Assembly (NCBI RefSeq): GCF_000717345.1
Contig: NZ_JNZA01000017.1
Span: 1-64,000 of the forward strand
Direction of reading: 5' to 3'
From: Streptomyces lydicus
GTDB taxonomy: Bacteria; Actinomycetota; Actinomycetes; Streptomycetales; Streptomycetaceae
DNA length: 64,000 nt
Part shown: positions 8,878-21,544 of the stretch, piece by piece
Layout: every line of letters starts with the position of its first letter
Numbering within the stretch: position 1 is the stretch's first letter
Program-made: the position numbers and the translations under genes
Notes under the pieces: model-generated
Told to the model about the DNA's origin: nothing
Database searches by the model: none
What the model saw: the letters and a program-made list of their open reading frames with translations, nothing else

Positions 8878-10323
8878 GTGAGACCCGCGCCGACGATTCT
8901 GCATCTGGACATGGATGCGTTCTACGCCTCTGCCGAGCAGGCGGCGAAGCCGAGTCTGCGCGGCAAGCCGGTGGTGGTGGGCGGCATCGGGCCGCGCGGG
9001 GTCGTCGCCACCGCGTCGTACGAGGCCCGGGTCTTCGGGGTCCGCTCGGCGATGCCGACCGCCCAGGCGCGCCGGCTGTGCCCGAACGCCGCTTATCTCA
9101 GCCCCCGCTTCACCCTGTACCGCCAGGTGAGTGAAGCGGTGATGGAGTTGCTGCACGAGCTGTCGCCGCTGGTGGAGCCGCTCAGCCTGGACGAAGCCTT
9201 CGTGGACCTGGAGGCGGGCGGGGTGCCGGCGGAGACGGCCGCCGTGCGGGCCGTGGGGGAGAAGCTGCGGCGCGACATCCGGTCGGCGACGGGCCTGACG
9301 GGCTCGGTGGGGCTGGCGGGCGCCAAGATGCTGGCCAAGATCGCGTCCGAGGCGGCCAAGCCGAACGGCCTGGTGGTGATCGAGCCCGGTACCGAGCGGG
9401 AGCTGCTGGGCCCGATGACGGTGCGGACGCTGCCCGGGGTGGGGCCCGCGACGGCCGAGACGCTGCGCCGGGCCGGGATCCATACCGTCGCGGAGACCGC
9501 TGAGGCGGGTGAGGCGGAGCTGGTGCGGCTCCTGGGGAAGGCGCACGGGGCGGGGTTGTACGCGATGGCGCTGGGCCGGGACGACCGTCCTGTGGTCGCG
9601 GAGCGGGACGCCAAGTCGATCTCGGTGGAGGACACCTTCGAGGTCGACCTGACCGACCGGACCCGGGTGCGGACCGAGGTGCTGCGGCTGGCCGACCGCT
9701 GCGTCCAGCGGCTGCGTGCGGCGGGGCGCTCCGGGCGCACGGTGGTGATCAAGGTCCGTAACTACGACTTCTCGACGCTGACCCGCTCCGAGACGCTCCG
9801 CGGGCCCACCGACGACCCCGGCGTCATACGGGAGGCCGCGGTGCGGCTGCTGGAGGCGGTCGACACCACCGGCGGGGTGCGGCTGCTCGGCGTGGGGGTC
9901 AGTGGGCTGGCCGATTTCACGCAGGAGGACCTCTTCGCGCAGCTGGCGACCGAGCGGGAGGCCGAGGAGCTGGCGAAGGCGGCTCCGGAGCCGGCCGGCG
10001 GGACGGGCGAGGGCGGCGAGCCCGAGGAGCGGCCGCGGCGCTGGCACCCGGGCCTGGACGTGGTGCACGAGGAGTACGGCGCCGGCTGGGTGCAGGGGAG
10101 CGGGGTGGGCAGAGTGACCGTTCGTTTCGAGACGCCGTGGTCCGCACCGGGGAGGGTGCGGACCTTTGCCGTCGGGGACCCGGCGCTGCGGCCCGGGGAG
10201 CCGCTGCCGCTGGTCGGTGGGGGGCCGGAGGGGACTCAGTCCTCCGAGCCGGCGATCTTGCCGAAGTCCTTGTCGCCGGAGGGCAGCGAGCCGGTGCCGG
10301 GCGAGGAGATGTCCAGCCGGTAG
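8878..10323 (+). CDS. dinB: DNA polymerase IV (Y-family translesion polymerase)
   Basis: 481 residues. Palm motifs LHLDMDAFYASAEQ (D11, D13) and PLSLDEAFVDLEA supply the catalytic carboxylates, and helix-hairpin-helix residues (TLPGVGPATAETLRRAG) are present. QEDLF near residue 345 is a textbook beta-clamp binding motif. After the little-finger domain there is a linker and an extra C-terminal module (about 380-435; DVVHEEYGAGWVQGSG, TVRFETP) resembling the small beta-barrel found at the end of UvrD/PcrA-like proteins. GTG at 8878 is the first start that leaves the N-terminal strand intact. The last 88 bases run antisense through the PRC-barrel gene. Confidence 0.9.
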   Translation: MRPAPTILHLDMDAFYASAEQAAKPSLRGKPVVVGGIGPRGVVATASYEARVFGVRSAMPTAQARRLCPNAAYLSPRFTLYRQVSEAVMELLHELSPLVEPLSLDEAFVDLEAGGVPAETAAVRAVGEKLRRDIRSATGLTGSVGLAGAKMLAKIASEAAKPNGLVVIEPGTERELLGPMTVRTLPGVGPATAETLRRAGIHTVAETAEAGEAELVRLLGKAHGAGLYAMALGRDDRPVVAERDAKSISVEDTFEVDLTDRTRVRTEVLRLADRCVQRLRAAGRSGRTVVIKVRNYDFSTLTRSETLRGPTDDPGVIREAAVRLLEAVDTTGGVRLLGVGVSGLADFTQEDLFAQLATEREAEELAKAAPEPAGGTGEGGEPEERPRRWHPGLDVVHEEYGAGWVQGSGVGRVTVRFETPWSAPGRVRTFAVGDPALRPGEPLPLVGGGPEGTQSSEPAILPKSLSPEGSEPVPGEEMSSR

Positions 10324-10616
10324 TGGTGGTAGAGCTGGAGTTCCTGCTCGGGGGAGAGGTGGCGGCCCACGCCGAAGTCCGGAGCGTCCTTGATCAGCTT
10401 GCGGTCGTAGGGGATGTGCAGACCCTCGCCGACCATTTTGCTGGGTTCCAGGGGCACGAACGCGTCCCGGCTGAAGAGTCCGGTGCGTACGGCCGCCCAC
10501 TCCGGTTCCCCCGTCGCGTCGTCGAGGTAGACCTCGTCGATCGTGCCTATTTTCGCGCCGTTCCGGTCGAACGCTTTGCGGCCGATCAGGCTCCGGGGAT
10601 CGATATCGGTTTGCAC
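10236..10616 (-). CDS. PRC-barrel domain protein
   Basis: 126 residues. A PRC barrel (about 8-80; SLIGRKAFDRNGAKIGTIDEVYLDD) is followed by a segment with YDRKLIKDAPDFG typical of Streptomyces PRC proteins of unknown function. The GTG at 10616 has GGAGGGG 4 bases upstream and is preferred to an ATG 51 bases earlier. Convergent with and overlapping dinB by 88 bases; divergent from the gcvP leader. Some family members are stress-associated; nothing here fixes a role. Confidence 0.8.
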   Translation of the reverse strand: MQTDIDPRSLIGRKAFDRNGAKIGTIDEVYLDDATGEPEWAAVRTGLFSRDAFVPLEPSKMVGEGLHIPYDRKLIKDAPDFGVGRHLSPEQELQLYHHYRLDISSPGTGSLPSGDKDFGKIAGSED

Positions 10617-10678
10617 GGCCCCTCCAATTGGTCGCAACTGCCCTGTGACAACTACCAAACGGCACATTTCATGCCCTG

Positions 10679-10717
10679 GCCACTCGAAGGATCCTTCGAG
10701 TGGCGCGCTGGTAGGCT
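10679..10717 (+). promoter_or_regulatory. Perfect 26-nt palindrome and -10 element upstream of gcvP riboswitch
   Basis: 10679-10704 is a perfect inverted repeat centred on GGATCC with arms GCCACTCGAAG. A TAGGCT -10 hexamer follows at 10712-10717, so the palindrome covers the expected -35 region. This is the position of an operator that would block or recruit polymerase for the gcvP transcript, and it could also act on the divergent PRC-barrel gene. No repressor is identified. Confidence 0.6.
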
Positions 10718-10736
10718 GGCCAATGGCCGCAGAACC

Positions 10737-10950
10737 CGTGCGGGAGAGTCCGTCGTCGTTCGCGACGAGGGCGCCGAAGGAGCAAATCCTCCCCGGAATC
10801 TCTCAGGCACACGTACCGCACGGACGAGGTCACTCTGGAAAGCAGGGCGGGCCGCGGAAGCACAGCACCGGGACCCCTCCTCACCGACGGTGAAAGCCGG
10901 ACCGCTCCGCGCGGCCCGGTGAAGCTCTCAGGTTGAGATGACAGAGGGGG
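10737..10950 (+). promoter_or_regulatory. Tandem glycine riboswitch in gcvP leader
   Basis: Two glycine aptamers in series. Each has the family landmarks: CGGGAGAGTC...GCCGAAGGAGCAA and TCTCTCAGGCAC for the first (about 10739-10820), and CACTCTGGAAAGC, CACCGACGGTGAAA and GCTCTCAGG...GACAGAGGGGG for the second (about 10821-10950). It lies 65 bases before the gcvP start. In the family, glycine binding turns expression of the cleavage system on. Confidence 0.95.
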
Positions 10951-11015
10951 AGGCCGTCCGGGCACCCGTGCCGTGGTGCCCCTCGTAGGTCGTACCGACC
11001 AGGAGGCCCCCGCAG

Positions 11016-13901
<2,886 letters not shown>

Positions 13902-13929
13902 CCGGCGCTGACCCGTCCGGGCAACATCA

Positions 13930-13959
13930 AGGGCCCTCGGCAGATCTGCCGGGGGCCCT
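13930..13959. terminator. Bidirectional hairpin terminator between gcvP and DUF5999 gene
   Basis: 14-bp stem (13930-13943 with 13946-13959) with one wobble pair and a 2-nt nominal loop, located between convergent genes 28 bases after the gcvP stop. Confidence 0.75.
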
Positions 13960-13984
13960 GTTGTACGTGTGGGGCGCTCGCGGG

Positions 13985-14179
13985 TCAGGCCGCGGCGGTG
14001 ACCCTGGCCCGGTGCGGGGCGATGACCTGCCCGTCGGGCAGCAGTTCACCGGTGTCCTCGAAGAGCAGGACGCCGTTGCAGAGCAGGCTCCAGCCCTGCT
14101 CAGGGTGGTGCGCCACAAGGTGTGCGGCCTCCCGGTCGGTGGAGTCTGCTGACGGGCAAGGCGGTTGGTGCTGACACAT
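13985..14179 (-). CDS. DUF5999 family small protein
   Basis: 64 residues. It begins MCQHQPPCPSAD and contains HPEQGWSLLCNGVLLFEDTG and LPDGQVIAPHR, matching a small family that is near-universal in Streptomyces. Three cysteines and three histidines near the N-terminus could bind metal. ATG at 14179 is chosen because the family starts at MCQHQ; the longer in-frame extension is not conserved-looking. No known function. Confidence 0.85.
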   Translation of the reverse strand: MCQHQPPCPSADSTDREAAHLVAHHPEQGWSLLCNGVLLFEDTGELLPDGQVIAPHRARVTAAA

Positions 14180-14494
14180 GGAAGTTGTCTTTCGCTGCGG
14201 TGTGGTGAACGTCGTGCGGCTCGACGAGGTGGTCATGGCCGCTCCCCCGTTTCTCGGTCGGTTCCAGTGTTGCCCCACGGAAGGGATTCCGCAGGGATTT
14301 CGCAGCAGCGGTACTCACTCGATATCGACGCGTCACCCGTGCGGGCGGTTGCTGCCAATTGCACGCCTTCCCAACGGGGTTGGCGGTGGTAGCCGTGGGC
14401 TAGGCCGCGCGGGTGAGCACGGCAGAGCGCCCCGCGGCCGGAGAGGGCCGCGGGGCACGCTCTTGCGGGGCGGTACGGGCCGGTAGGTGCCTGG
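14180..14494. other. Intergenic region with one strong hairpin, no gene seen
   Basis: Upstream region of the DUF5999 gene and downstream region of the next minus-strand gene. 14424-14439 pairs with 14446-14462 (GC-rich, one interruption), a likely terminator for the gene ending at 14495. I see no coding sequence. Confidence 0.5.
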
Positions 14495-15082
14495 TCAGGC
14501 CGGTTCGGCCAGCAGCGGTGCGGACGAGAGGCGCAGGGTGAGCCGGGGAAGCAGATCGGCGACGCGGTGCGGGCGGTGGGCGGCGATCCCCGGCGGGGCG
14601 GGCGCCAGCGGCACCAGCAGGTCACCGGGGGCGGGCATGCCCTCCGCGCCGTCCGCCTCGAGGTCCTGATGCAGCCAGAGGGTGAGCATGTACAGCTCCG
14701 GCACGGACAGCAGCCGCGGCTGGTAGGGCGTGCTCAGCGCCTCGGCCTGCACCAGCGCCTGCTCGGTCGAGGTGATGTAGGGGCCGCCGCAGAAGCGGGC
14801 GAACATCCAGCCGTCCGCCGTGAGCATCGCCTCGGCGGTCGCCACGGCCCGCTCCCCGCCCCGTACCAGGAAGCTCCACCCGGCCAGTCGGGTCTGCGGG
14901 GTGTCGCCGGCCCGGCTGATGTCGTCCCACACATGGAGGGGCAGCGGGTGGTCGGGGCTGAGCGGCCCCTGATGGGAGCGCAGTGCGGCGACCGGGGCCT
15001 CACGGACGGCGGTGGGCGAGCCGAGGGCGGTCAGAACGCTGCGCAGGGCAGGCGCAGGGGCGGAGGAAAGGTGCAGCGGCAT
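14495..15082 (-). CDS. Conserved hypothetical protein
   Basis: 195 residues, soluble, no signal peptide or membrane span. It contains HVWDDISRAGDTPQTRLAGWSFLVR, AMLTADGWMFARFCGGPYI and VPELYMLTLWLHQD. It looks like an actinomycete family of unknown function that I recognise only by its general appearance in Streptomyces. ATG 15082 has GAGAGG upstream; the in-frame sequence before it reads through a low-GC promoter region and is unlikely to be coding. Confidence 0.65.
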   Translation of the reverse strand: MPLHLSSAPAPALRSVLTALGSPTAVREAPVAALRSHQGPLSPDHPLPLHVWDDISRAGDTPQTRLAGWSFLVRGGERAVATAEAMLTADGWMFARFCGGPYITSTEQALVQAEALSTPYQPRLLSVPELYMLTLWLHQDLEADGAEGMPAPGDLLVPLAPAPPGIAAHRPHRVADLLPRLTLRLSSAPLLAEPA

Positions 15083-15646
15083 GGTGGGTCGCCTCTCACT
15101 TCGGAGACACGGTGGAGCGTGGCAGGTGCAAACGGCGCTGTCTGCGTGCGGGGCCAGAGCGTGCCGGGGGGCGGCGGCCCGGCGTGGGGTCAGGGCCTGC
15201 CCCAGCGCCGGTGGGAACACCGCGGCACTGGGCGCCAACTCTCTACCTCGTAAGCGGAGTTTATACGACGTATGTTCTGAAAGTGTTTCAGCTACCTGCC
15301 TTGCAGATTTCTGGCAAGGCGGAATCCAGACCCTTGCCCGAGGCGTTTTCCGCCGCTTTGTGCAGTGCCTTTGCGGGTCCACCTCGTAATTCGTCTCCGG
15401 CGCGGTAGGCCGGATCTTGTCGGTGTTTCTCACGAGTGAATTGCGGACGGCCATCGCCGCCGAGATATGCCATTGGCAGATGCCCGGCAAGCGCATCACT
15501 TCGAGCCTATCGGCACCGGCACGCCCCTGAGGCGTTATCGATCAGATTGCCGGGGCATCATCGACCGTAGCGCGAGCCCCGGCGTGCCGGGGACGGCCCC
15601 AAGCTGCCCGTGGTCGCGGGCCGTTCACTCGAGGAGGGACCCTTCG
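15083..15646. other. Divergent intergenic region with AT-rich promoter segment
   Basis: 564 bases between divergent genes. 15258-15330 is distinctly AT-richer than its surroundings and contains an 11-nt palindrome (ATACGACGTAT) and a TATAAA on the minus strand, a plausible promoter/operator for the hypothetical gene. GAGGAGGGA at 15631-15639 serves the GCS2 gene. No coding sequence is supported. Confidence 0.5.
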
Positions 15647-17200
<1,554 letters not shown>

Positions 17201-17293
17201 GGCCGGGGCGAGCGGGGTGGTGCGGCGCTCGGCAGGCGCGTAGGGCGGCGGTCGGAGCGGGCGTGCGAGGGGGCGTCGGGCGGGTGGAGTCGC

Positions 17294-18466
17294 TCAGCGC
17301 GGGCTCGGGCCGGACTGCACGGCGACCGTCCACATCCCCAGCAGTGCCTGCAGCTGCTTGACCGACGGCGGATCGGCGGGGGCGGCGGAGGACGGCTGGG
17401 GAGCGCGGCCGCCGGCTGCTTCCACCACTTTCGGGGCGGCCGCGCCGTTGCCGGCCCGGAAGCCGTGTGCGCGCAGCGTGTGCTGGCCCTCGGACTCGAC
17501 CAGCAGCGTCATGAAGCGGCTGGCGGCGCGGGTCTGTTCGGGAGTCAGCTCCTCGGCGTCGACCAGCGTGTACGGATAGTCGAGCTGGGCGGCCCCGTCC
17601 GACGGGTAGAACAGATCGAGGTCGGCGCCGCCGTCCGCGCTGGTGTTGTGGGTGTAGGCGGCCTGCTCGGACAGCAGCAGCGCCTGGTTGCGGCGCGGAT
17701 TGCCCTGCTCCGCACCGGAGCCGTCGCGCGGCAACGTGGCCACGGCCTGGTCGTCGCCGTCCGCGACCCGCTGGTGGAGCAGCTTCGCCGTCGCGGAGGT
17801 GCGGGTGCCGGCCTCGTCGCCGCTCTTGGTGTCCTGGGTGCCGGCGGCGGCCATACGGGAGAGGGCGAGCAGCCCGGTGGCGCTGCGGGCCGGATCGGCC
17901 ACCCCCAGGCGTATCCCGTCGTCGGACGTCGCGGCCTGCGTCAGCCCGGTCCAGTCGTAGGTCTTCCCGGGCCAGCCCAGCGCCCGGGCGGCCCGGGGGA
18001 CGGCGGCGAGCGTGACCGGGGAGGAGGCGATGGTGGCGGCCGCGGTCAGTGGCGTGCCGTTCTCCGCCGCGACCCGGTCCACCCACAGGCGCGAGTCCGG
18101 TATCCAGACCTGGAATTCAGGGTCGGCGGGCCGCTGGCCGAAGGAGTCGGCGATCTCGTGGGAGGCGCGCGGGGTGACCGTGACGTCCAGGCATCTGCCG
18201 TCGGTGCGGGTCGCGTCCTCGCGGGCTCTCCTGGCCACCGCCTGGAGGGCCGGGGCGATGTCGGGGGCGGCGGCCACGCCCAGCCGTACCGACGGGCCGT
18301 CGCAGGGCTTGCCGAAGGGGAGCAGGTCCCCGCGCAGTGCCACCACCGAGCCGCCGGCCACGGCGAGGAGCAGACCGGACGCGAGGAGGATGGTGCGGCG
18401 ACGAGCGCCGGGGCGGGCCCCCGTGCTGCGCTGTGCTGGGTCGTCGGGCAAGCTGTGTCGTCCCAT
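17294..18466 (-). CDS. Solute-binding-like secreted protein, VWA domain missing
   Basis: 390 residues. An N-terminal basic stretch and span (ARRRTILLASGLLLAVAGGSVVAL) act as signal or anchor. An extracellular solute-binding domain follows (VRLGVAAAPDIAPAL, EFQVWIPDSRLWVDRVA, AASRFMTLLVESEGQHTLRAHGFR). In Streptomyces this domain is usually fused to a C-terminal von Willebrand A domain; here the protein stops right after QLQALLGMWTVAVQS, where VWA would begin, with the odd tail GPSPR. The next 93 bases hold no VWA sequence in any frame, so the second half seems deleted. ATG 18466 has GAGAGGCG upstream. Confidence 0.7.
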   Translation of the reverse strand: MGRHSLPDDPAQRSTGARPGARRRTILLASGLLLAVAGGSVVALRGDLLPFGKPCDGPSVRLGVAAAPDIAPALQAVARRAREDATRTDGRCLDVTVTPRASHEIADSFGQRPADPEFQVWIPDSRLWVDRVAAENGTPLTAAATIASSPVTLAAVPRAARALGWPGKTYDWTGLTQAATSDDGIRLGVADPARSATGLLALSRMAAAGTQDTKSGDEAGTRTSATAKLLHQRVADGDDQAVATLPRDGSGAEQGNPRRNQALLLSEQAAYTHNTSADGGADLDLFYPSDGAAQLDYPYTLVDAEELTPEQTRAASRFMTLLVESEGQHTLRAHGFRAGNGAAAPKVVEAAGGRAPQPSSAAPADPPSVKQLQALLGMWTVAVQSGPSPR

Positions 18467-18635
18467 TGCGGTAGCGCCTCTCCCTCGCGGAGCTCGATCG
18501 GATTCGATGCGGAGAGGCAGGGCGCGCCACGTGGATGGCGCCCCCCGGCCTGTCGCGCGCGATCTTCGTACCTGCTGCCGAGACCCTAGCGGGGCGGTGG
18601 TCGCGAAGAGGCGGTAATGCGGAAGTGGAGGAAGT

Positions 18636-19472
18636 GTGCAGTCGGATACAAGTCCCGTGGCCGGTGCGGGCGTTCCGGGGCAGGGGCCCGGGCGAGGGGC
18701 GGGGGCGGCCGAGGAGCCGTCCCGCAAGGTCCTGCGCAGCGAGACGCTCATCGTGCTGGGCCTGTCGCTGGGCGCCAGCGCGCTGTCGGCGCTGATCAGC
18801 TTCATCGGGTCGGTGACCAAACCGGGCGGCCTCAAGCACCAGGCGGCGACGCTCAACGCCTCCCATGCGCCGGGCCGGCCGTGGCTGGATCTTGCCTGGC
18901 AGCTGTTCGGGATCGCGACCGCGCTGGTGCCCGTGGCGCTGGTGGCGCACCTGTTGATGCGTGAACGGGCCGGCGGGCTGCGGGCGATCGGCTTCGACCG
19001 GCGGCGGCCGGGCTTCGACCTGAGCCGTGGCGCCGGGCTCGCGGCGGTCATCGGAGGCAGCGGTCTGCTGCTCTATCTGGGCGCGCGGGCGGCCGGATTC
19101 AACCTGACGGTGGTCCCCGAGGCGCTGCCCGACGTGTGGTGGAAGATCCCGGTACTGGTCGCGTCCGCGGTGCAGAACGCCGTCCTGGAGGAAGTGATCG
19201 TCGTCGGGTATCTGCTGCGCAGACTCGACCAGTTGGGCTGGTCCTCGATGGCGGCGCTCGCGGCCAGTGCGGTGCTGCGCGGCTCGTACCACCTCTACCA
19301 GGGCATCGGCGGATTCTTCGGCAACATGGTGATGGGCGTGATCTTCGTCCTGCTCTACCGGAGGTGGGGCCGGGTCGGACCGCTGGTCGCCGCCCACGCC
19401 CTGATCGACACCGTGGCATTTCTCGGATACGCGCTGCTCGCGGGGCGGGTGGGGTGGCTGCCTACGGGGTGA
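18636..19472 (+). CDS. CPBP family intramembrane glutamic endopeptidase
   Basis: 278 residues with about seven hydrophobic segments. The CPBP/Abi motifs are visible: EE in VLEEVIVVGYLLRR (motif 1, Glu-Glu-x6-Arg type), LRGSYHLYQG (motif 2 with histidine) and VAAHALIDTVAF (motif 3). Relatives include CaaX-type proteases and bacteriocin self-immunity proteins. GTG 18636 has GGAGGAA upstream. It diverges from the solute-binding gene. Confidence 0.8.
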   Translation: MQSDTSPVAGAGVPGQGPGRGAGAAEEPSRKVLRSETLIVLGLSLGASALSALISFIGSVTKPGGLKHQAATLNASHAPGRPWLDLAWQLFGIATALVPVALVAHLLMRERAGGLRAIGFDRRRPGFDLSRGAGLAAVIGGSGLLLYLGARAAGFNLTVVPEALPDVWWKIPVLVASAVQNAVLEEVIVVGYLLRRLDQLGWSSMAALAASAVLRGSYHLYQGIGGFFGNMVMGVIFVLLYRRWGRVGPLVAAHALIDTVAFLGYALLAGRVGWLPTG

Positions 19473-19506
19473 GGGGGCTGGGCGCGGCACCTCCGGAGCC
19501 GTGACA

Positions 19507-19541
19507 CGGCGCGCCGCCGGCCGGTGGCCGGCAGCGCGCCG
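19507..19541. terminator. Hairpin between convergent CPBP and PhzF genes
   Basis: GC-rich inverted repeat CGGCGCGC-GCCGGCC with one mismatch, 35 bases past the CPBP stop and 52 bases from the PhzF stop. No T run, as is common in Streptomyces. Confidence 0.5.
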
Positions 19542-19592
19542 TCGGTCGAGGGGCCGCAGGGGCGGCGGCAGTTGACGACCGGCACCCCTACG

Positions 19593-20414
19593 TCATCCGG
19601 AGGTCAGCAGCTCGCCGTCGATGACCGTGACGGCCGAGCCGGTCAGCAGCGTGCGGTCGCCGCGCAGTTCGGTCCGTACGGTGCCGGTGCGGGCCGCACC
19701 CTGGTGGCCGACCAGGGTGTCCCGGCCCAGCCGCGCCGACCAGAACGGAGCGAGCGCGGTGTGCGCGCTGCCCGTTACCGGGTCCTCGTCGATCCCCACC
19801 GCCGGGAAGAAGCAGCGCGAGACGAAGTCGTAGCCGCCGTCCGGGGATTCTGCGCGCGCGGTCGCGATCACGCCCCGGCCGCCGTGCCCCGCAAGGGCCT
19901 TGAGGTCGGGGGCGAGCGCCCGTACGGACTTCTCGTCGGCGAGCTCGACCAGCAGATCGCCGACGTCGGGGCCGGTGTCGTAGGCCGAGAGGATCTCGGT
20001 GCTCAGCGCGTCCGCGACGACCGGCGGGACCTCGACGGGCGTCAGTGGGGCGGTCGGGAAGTCCATGGTGATCTCCCCGTCTTCGCCGGCCGTCGTGATC
20101 AGCACCCCGCTGCGGGTGCGGAAGCGGACCGTGCCGGTGGCCGTCCCGGTGGTGTGCAGCACGTGCGCGGTGGCCAAAGTGGCATGCCCGCACATGTTCA
20201 CCTCGGCTGCGGGGGTGAGCCAGCGCAGCGCCCAGTCGGCGTCGCCGCCCGCGGGCAGCGGATGCGCGAAGGCCGTCTCGGAGAGGTTGACCTCGGTGGC
20301 GACCTGCTGGAGCCACGCTGTATCGGGGAACGCGTCGGAGTCGAGGAGCACCACTCCCGCGGGGTTGCCGTTGAACGGACGCGCACTGAAGGCGTCGACG
20401 ATACGAATCCTCAT
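19593..20414 (-). CDS. PhzF family phenazine biosynthesis-like isomerase
   Basis: 273 residues, normal for PhzF. Diagnostic blocks: VDAFSARPFNGNPAGVVL at the start, EVNLSETAF (catalytic Glu), NMCGHATLATAHVL, and IDEDPVTGSAHTALAPFW. The family catalyses proton transfer on diaenoate-like substrates in the two-fold repeated fold; the only firmly known role is in phenazine synthesis and there are no phenazine genes here, so the substrate is unknown. ATG 20414 is the first start of the conserved MRIRIVDAF beginning. Confidence 0.88.
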   Translation of the reverse strand: MRIRIVDAFSARPFNGNPAGVVLLDSDAFPDTAWLQQVATEVNLSETAFAHPLPAGGDADWALRWLTPAAEVNMCGHATLATAHVLHTTGTATGTVRFRTRSGVLITTAGEDGEITMDFPTAPLTPVEVPPVVADALSTEILSAYDTGPDVGDLLVELADEKSVRALAPDLKALAGHGGRGVIATARAESPDGGYDFVSRCFFPAVGIDEDPVTGSAHTALAPFWSARLGRDTLVGHQGAARTGTVRTELRGDRTLLTGSAVTVIDGELLTSG

Positions 20415-20500
20415 GGCCGCGAGCGTAGAGGGGCCACCGTGCCACCGGCCAAGGCCAATTGCGGGAAATTGGCCCCGGATGGTGGCGCGGTGGCCGGCCG

Positions 20501-21376
20501 TCAGCTGAAGTCGGCGCGGTGATCTCGGACCCAGGCACGGAAGGCGCGGGCGGGAGCGCCGGTGACCTTCTCGACCGTGTCGGTGAGGGCGGGGCGCGGG
20601 GCGTCGAGCAGCTCGGCGTAGCCGTCCAGCAGCGGGTCCACGAAAGCGTCCGGGAAACCGTCGTCGGCCAGGAGGCGGGCGCGCGCCGCTGCGTGGGACA
20701 GCTCCTGCCAGCGGAGGGGCCGGCCCAGCACGTCCCCTATGGCCCGCACCTGTTCCGCCTGGGTGAGGACTTCGGGGCCCGTCAGGGTGTGCGTGGCGCG
20801 GTCGTGGCCGTCCTCGGTGAGGGCCCGTACGGCCACCGTGGCGATGTCGGCCTCGTGGAGGAGGGCCATGGGTGCCGCCCCGTAGGCGCCCCGAACGATG
20901 TCGCCGCCCCGGATCTGATCGGCCCACCACAGGGTGTTCGCGGCGAACGTGCTGGGGCGGAGCCGGGTCCAGGACAGCCCGGACCGTTCGACGAGCTGCT
21001 CGACGGCCGCGTGGGACCGGCCCACCGGGTGCGGCTGTCGCTCGGGGGCGAGCCCGTCGCGGACGGCGCCGGACGACAGGAGGACGACCCTGCGCGCATG
21101 GCGCGCGACGGCTTCCACGACCGCGCCGGCCGGCTCGGCGCCGTGGAACGGCCACATCAGGAACACGGCGTCCACGCCCTCCAACGCCGACTCCAGCGCC
21201 GCACGGTCGGCCAGATCGCCCTGGCGCACGTCGACACCGCCGGGCAGTCCTGCACCGACCGCACGACGGGTGAGCGCCCGCACCGACATCGCGCCGGCGG
21301 CCAGGAGCCGGGACACCACCTGCCGGCCCACATTTCCGGTCGCCCCGGTGACGAGGATCCTGTTCCTGCTGGTCAT
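20501..21376 (-). CDS. NmrA-like NAD(P)-binding oxidoreductase
   Basis: 291 residues, atypical short-chain dehydrogenase. Rossmann glycine motif TGATGNVGRQV at residue 10, then GDLAD and VVLLSSGAV; the catalytic YxxxK is not evident, as expected for NmrA/TMR-type proteins that sense or bind NAD(P). AAGGAGAG lies before ATG 21376. It diverges from an AsnC-type regulator with 168 bases between, so that regulator is the likely controller. Confidence 0.82.
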   Translation of the reverse strand: MTSRNRILVTGATGNVGRQVVSRLLAAGAMSVRALTRRAVGAGLPGGVDVRQGDLADRAALESALEGVDAVFLMWPFHGAEPAGAVVEAVARHARRVVLLSSGAVRDGLAPERQPHPVGRSHAAVEQLVERSGLSWTRLRPSTFAANTLWWADQIRGGDIVRGAYGAAPMALLHEADIATVAVRALTEDGHDRATHTLTGPEVLTQAEQVRAIGDVLGRPLRWQELSHAAARARLLADDGFPDAFVDPLLDGYAELLDAPRPALTDTVEKVTGAPARAFRAWVRDHRADFS

Positions 21377-21544
21377 CGCGCTCTCCTTCGCGCTCTGTGC
21401 ACGTGCCACCGGTACGCCCGGGTCTTCCGCAGGCGGGTGGTCTCCGTACGCGTTGCCGTGCGGCCCACGATCACCGGGTGCGGGGGAGCGGCTCCAGCCA
21501 CCGATGCACCGACGCAGGAATCCGTCATCTCCTACCGTTGAAGA

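Noticed and set aside
13930..13959. CRISPR-like or repeat array near inverted repeats
   Set aside because: Only single hairpins between convergent genes; no array of spaced repeats exists anywhere in the window.
15083..15499. N-terminal extension of the hypothetical gene at 14495-15082
   Set aside because: The extension spans an AT-rich promoter-like segment and reads unlike the conserved part; ATG 15082 has a ribosome site.
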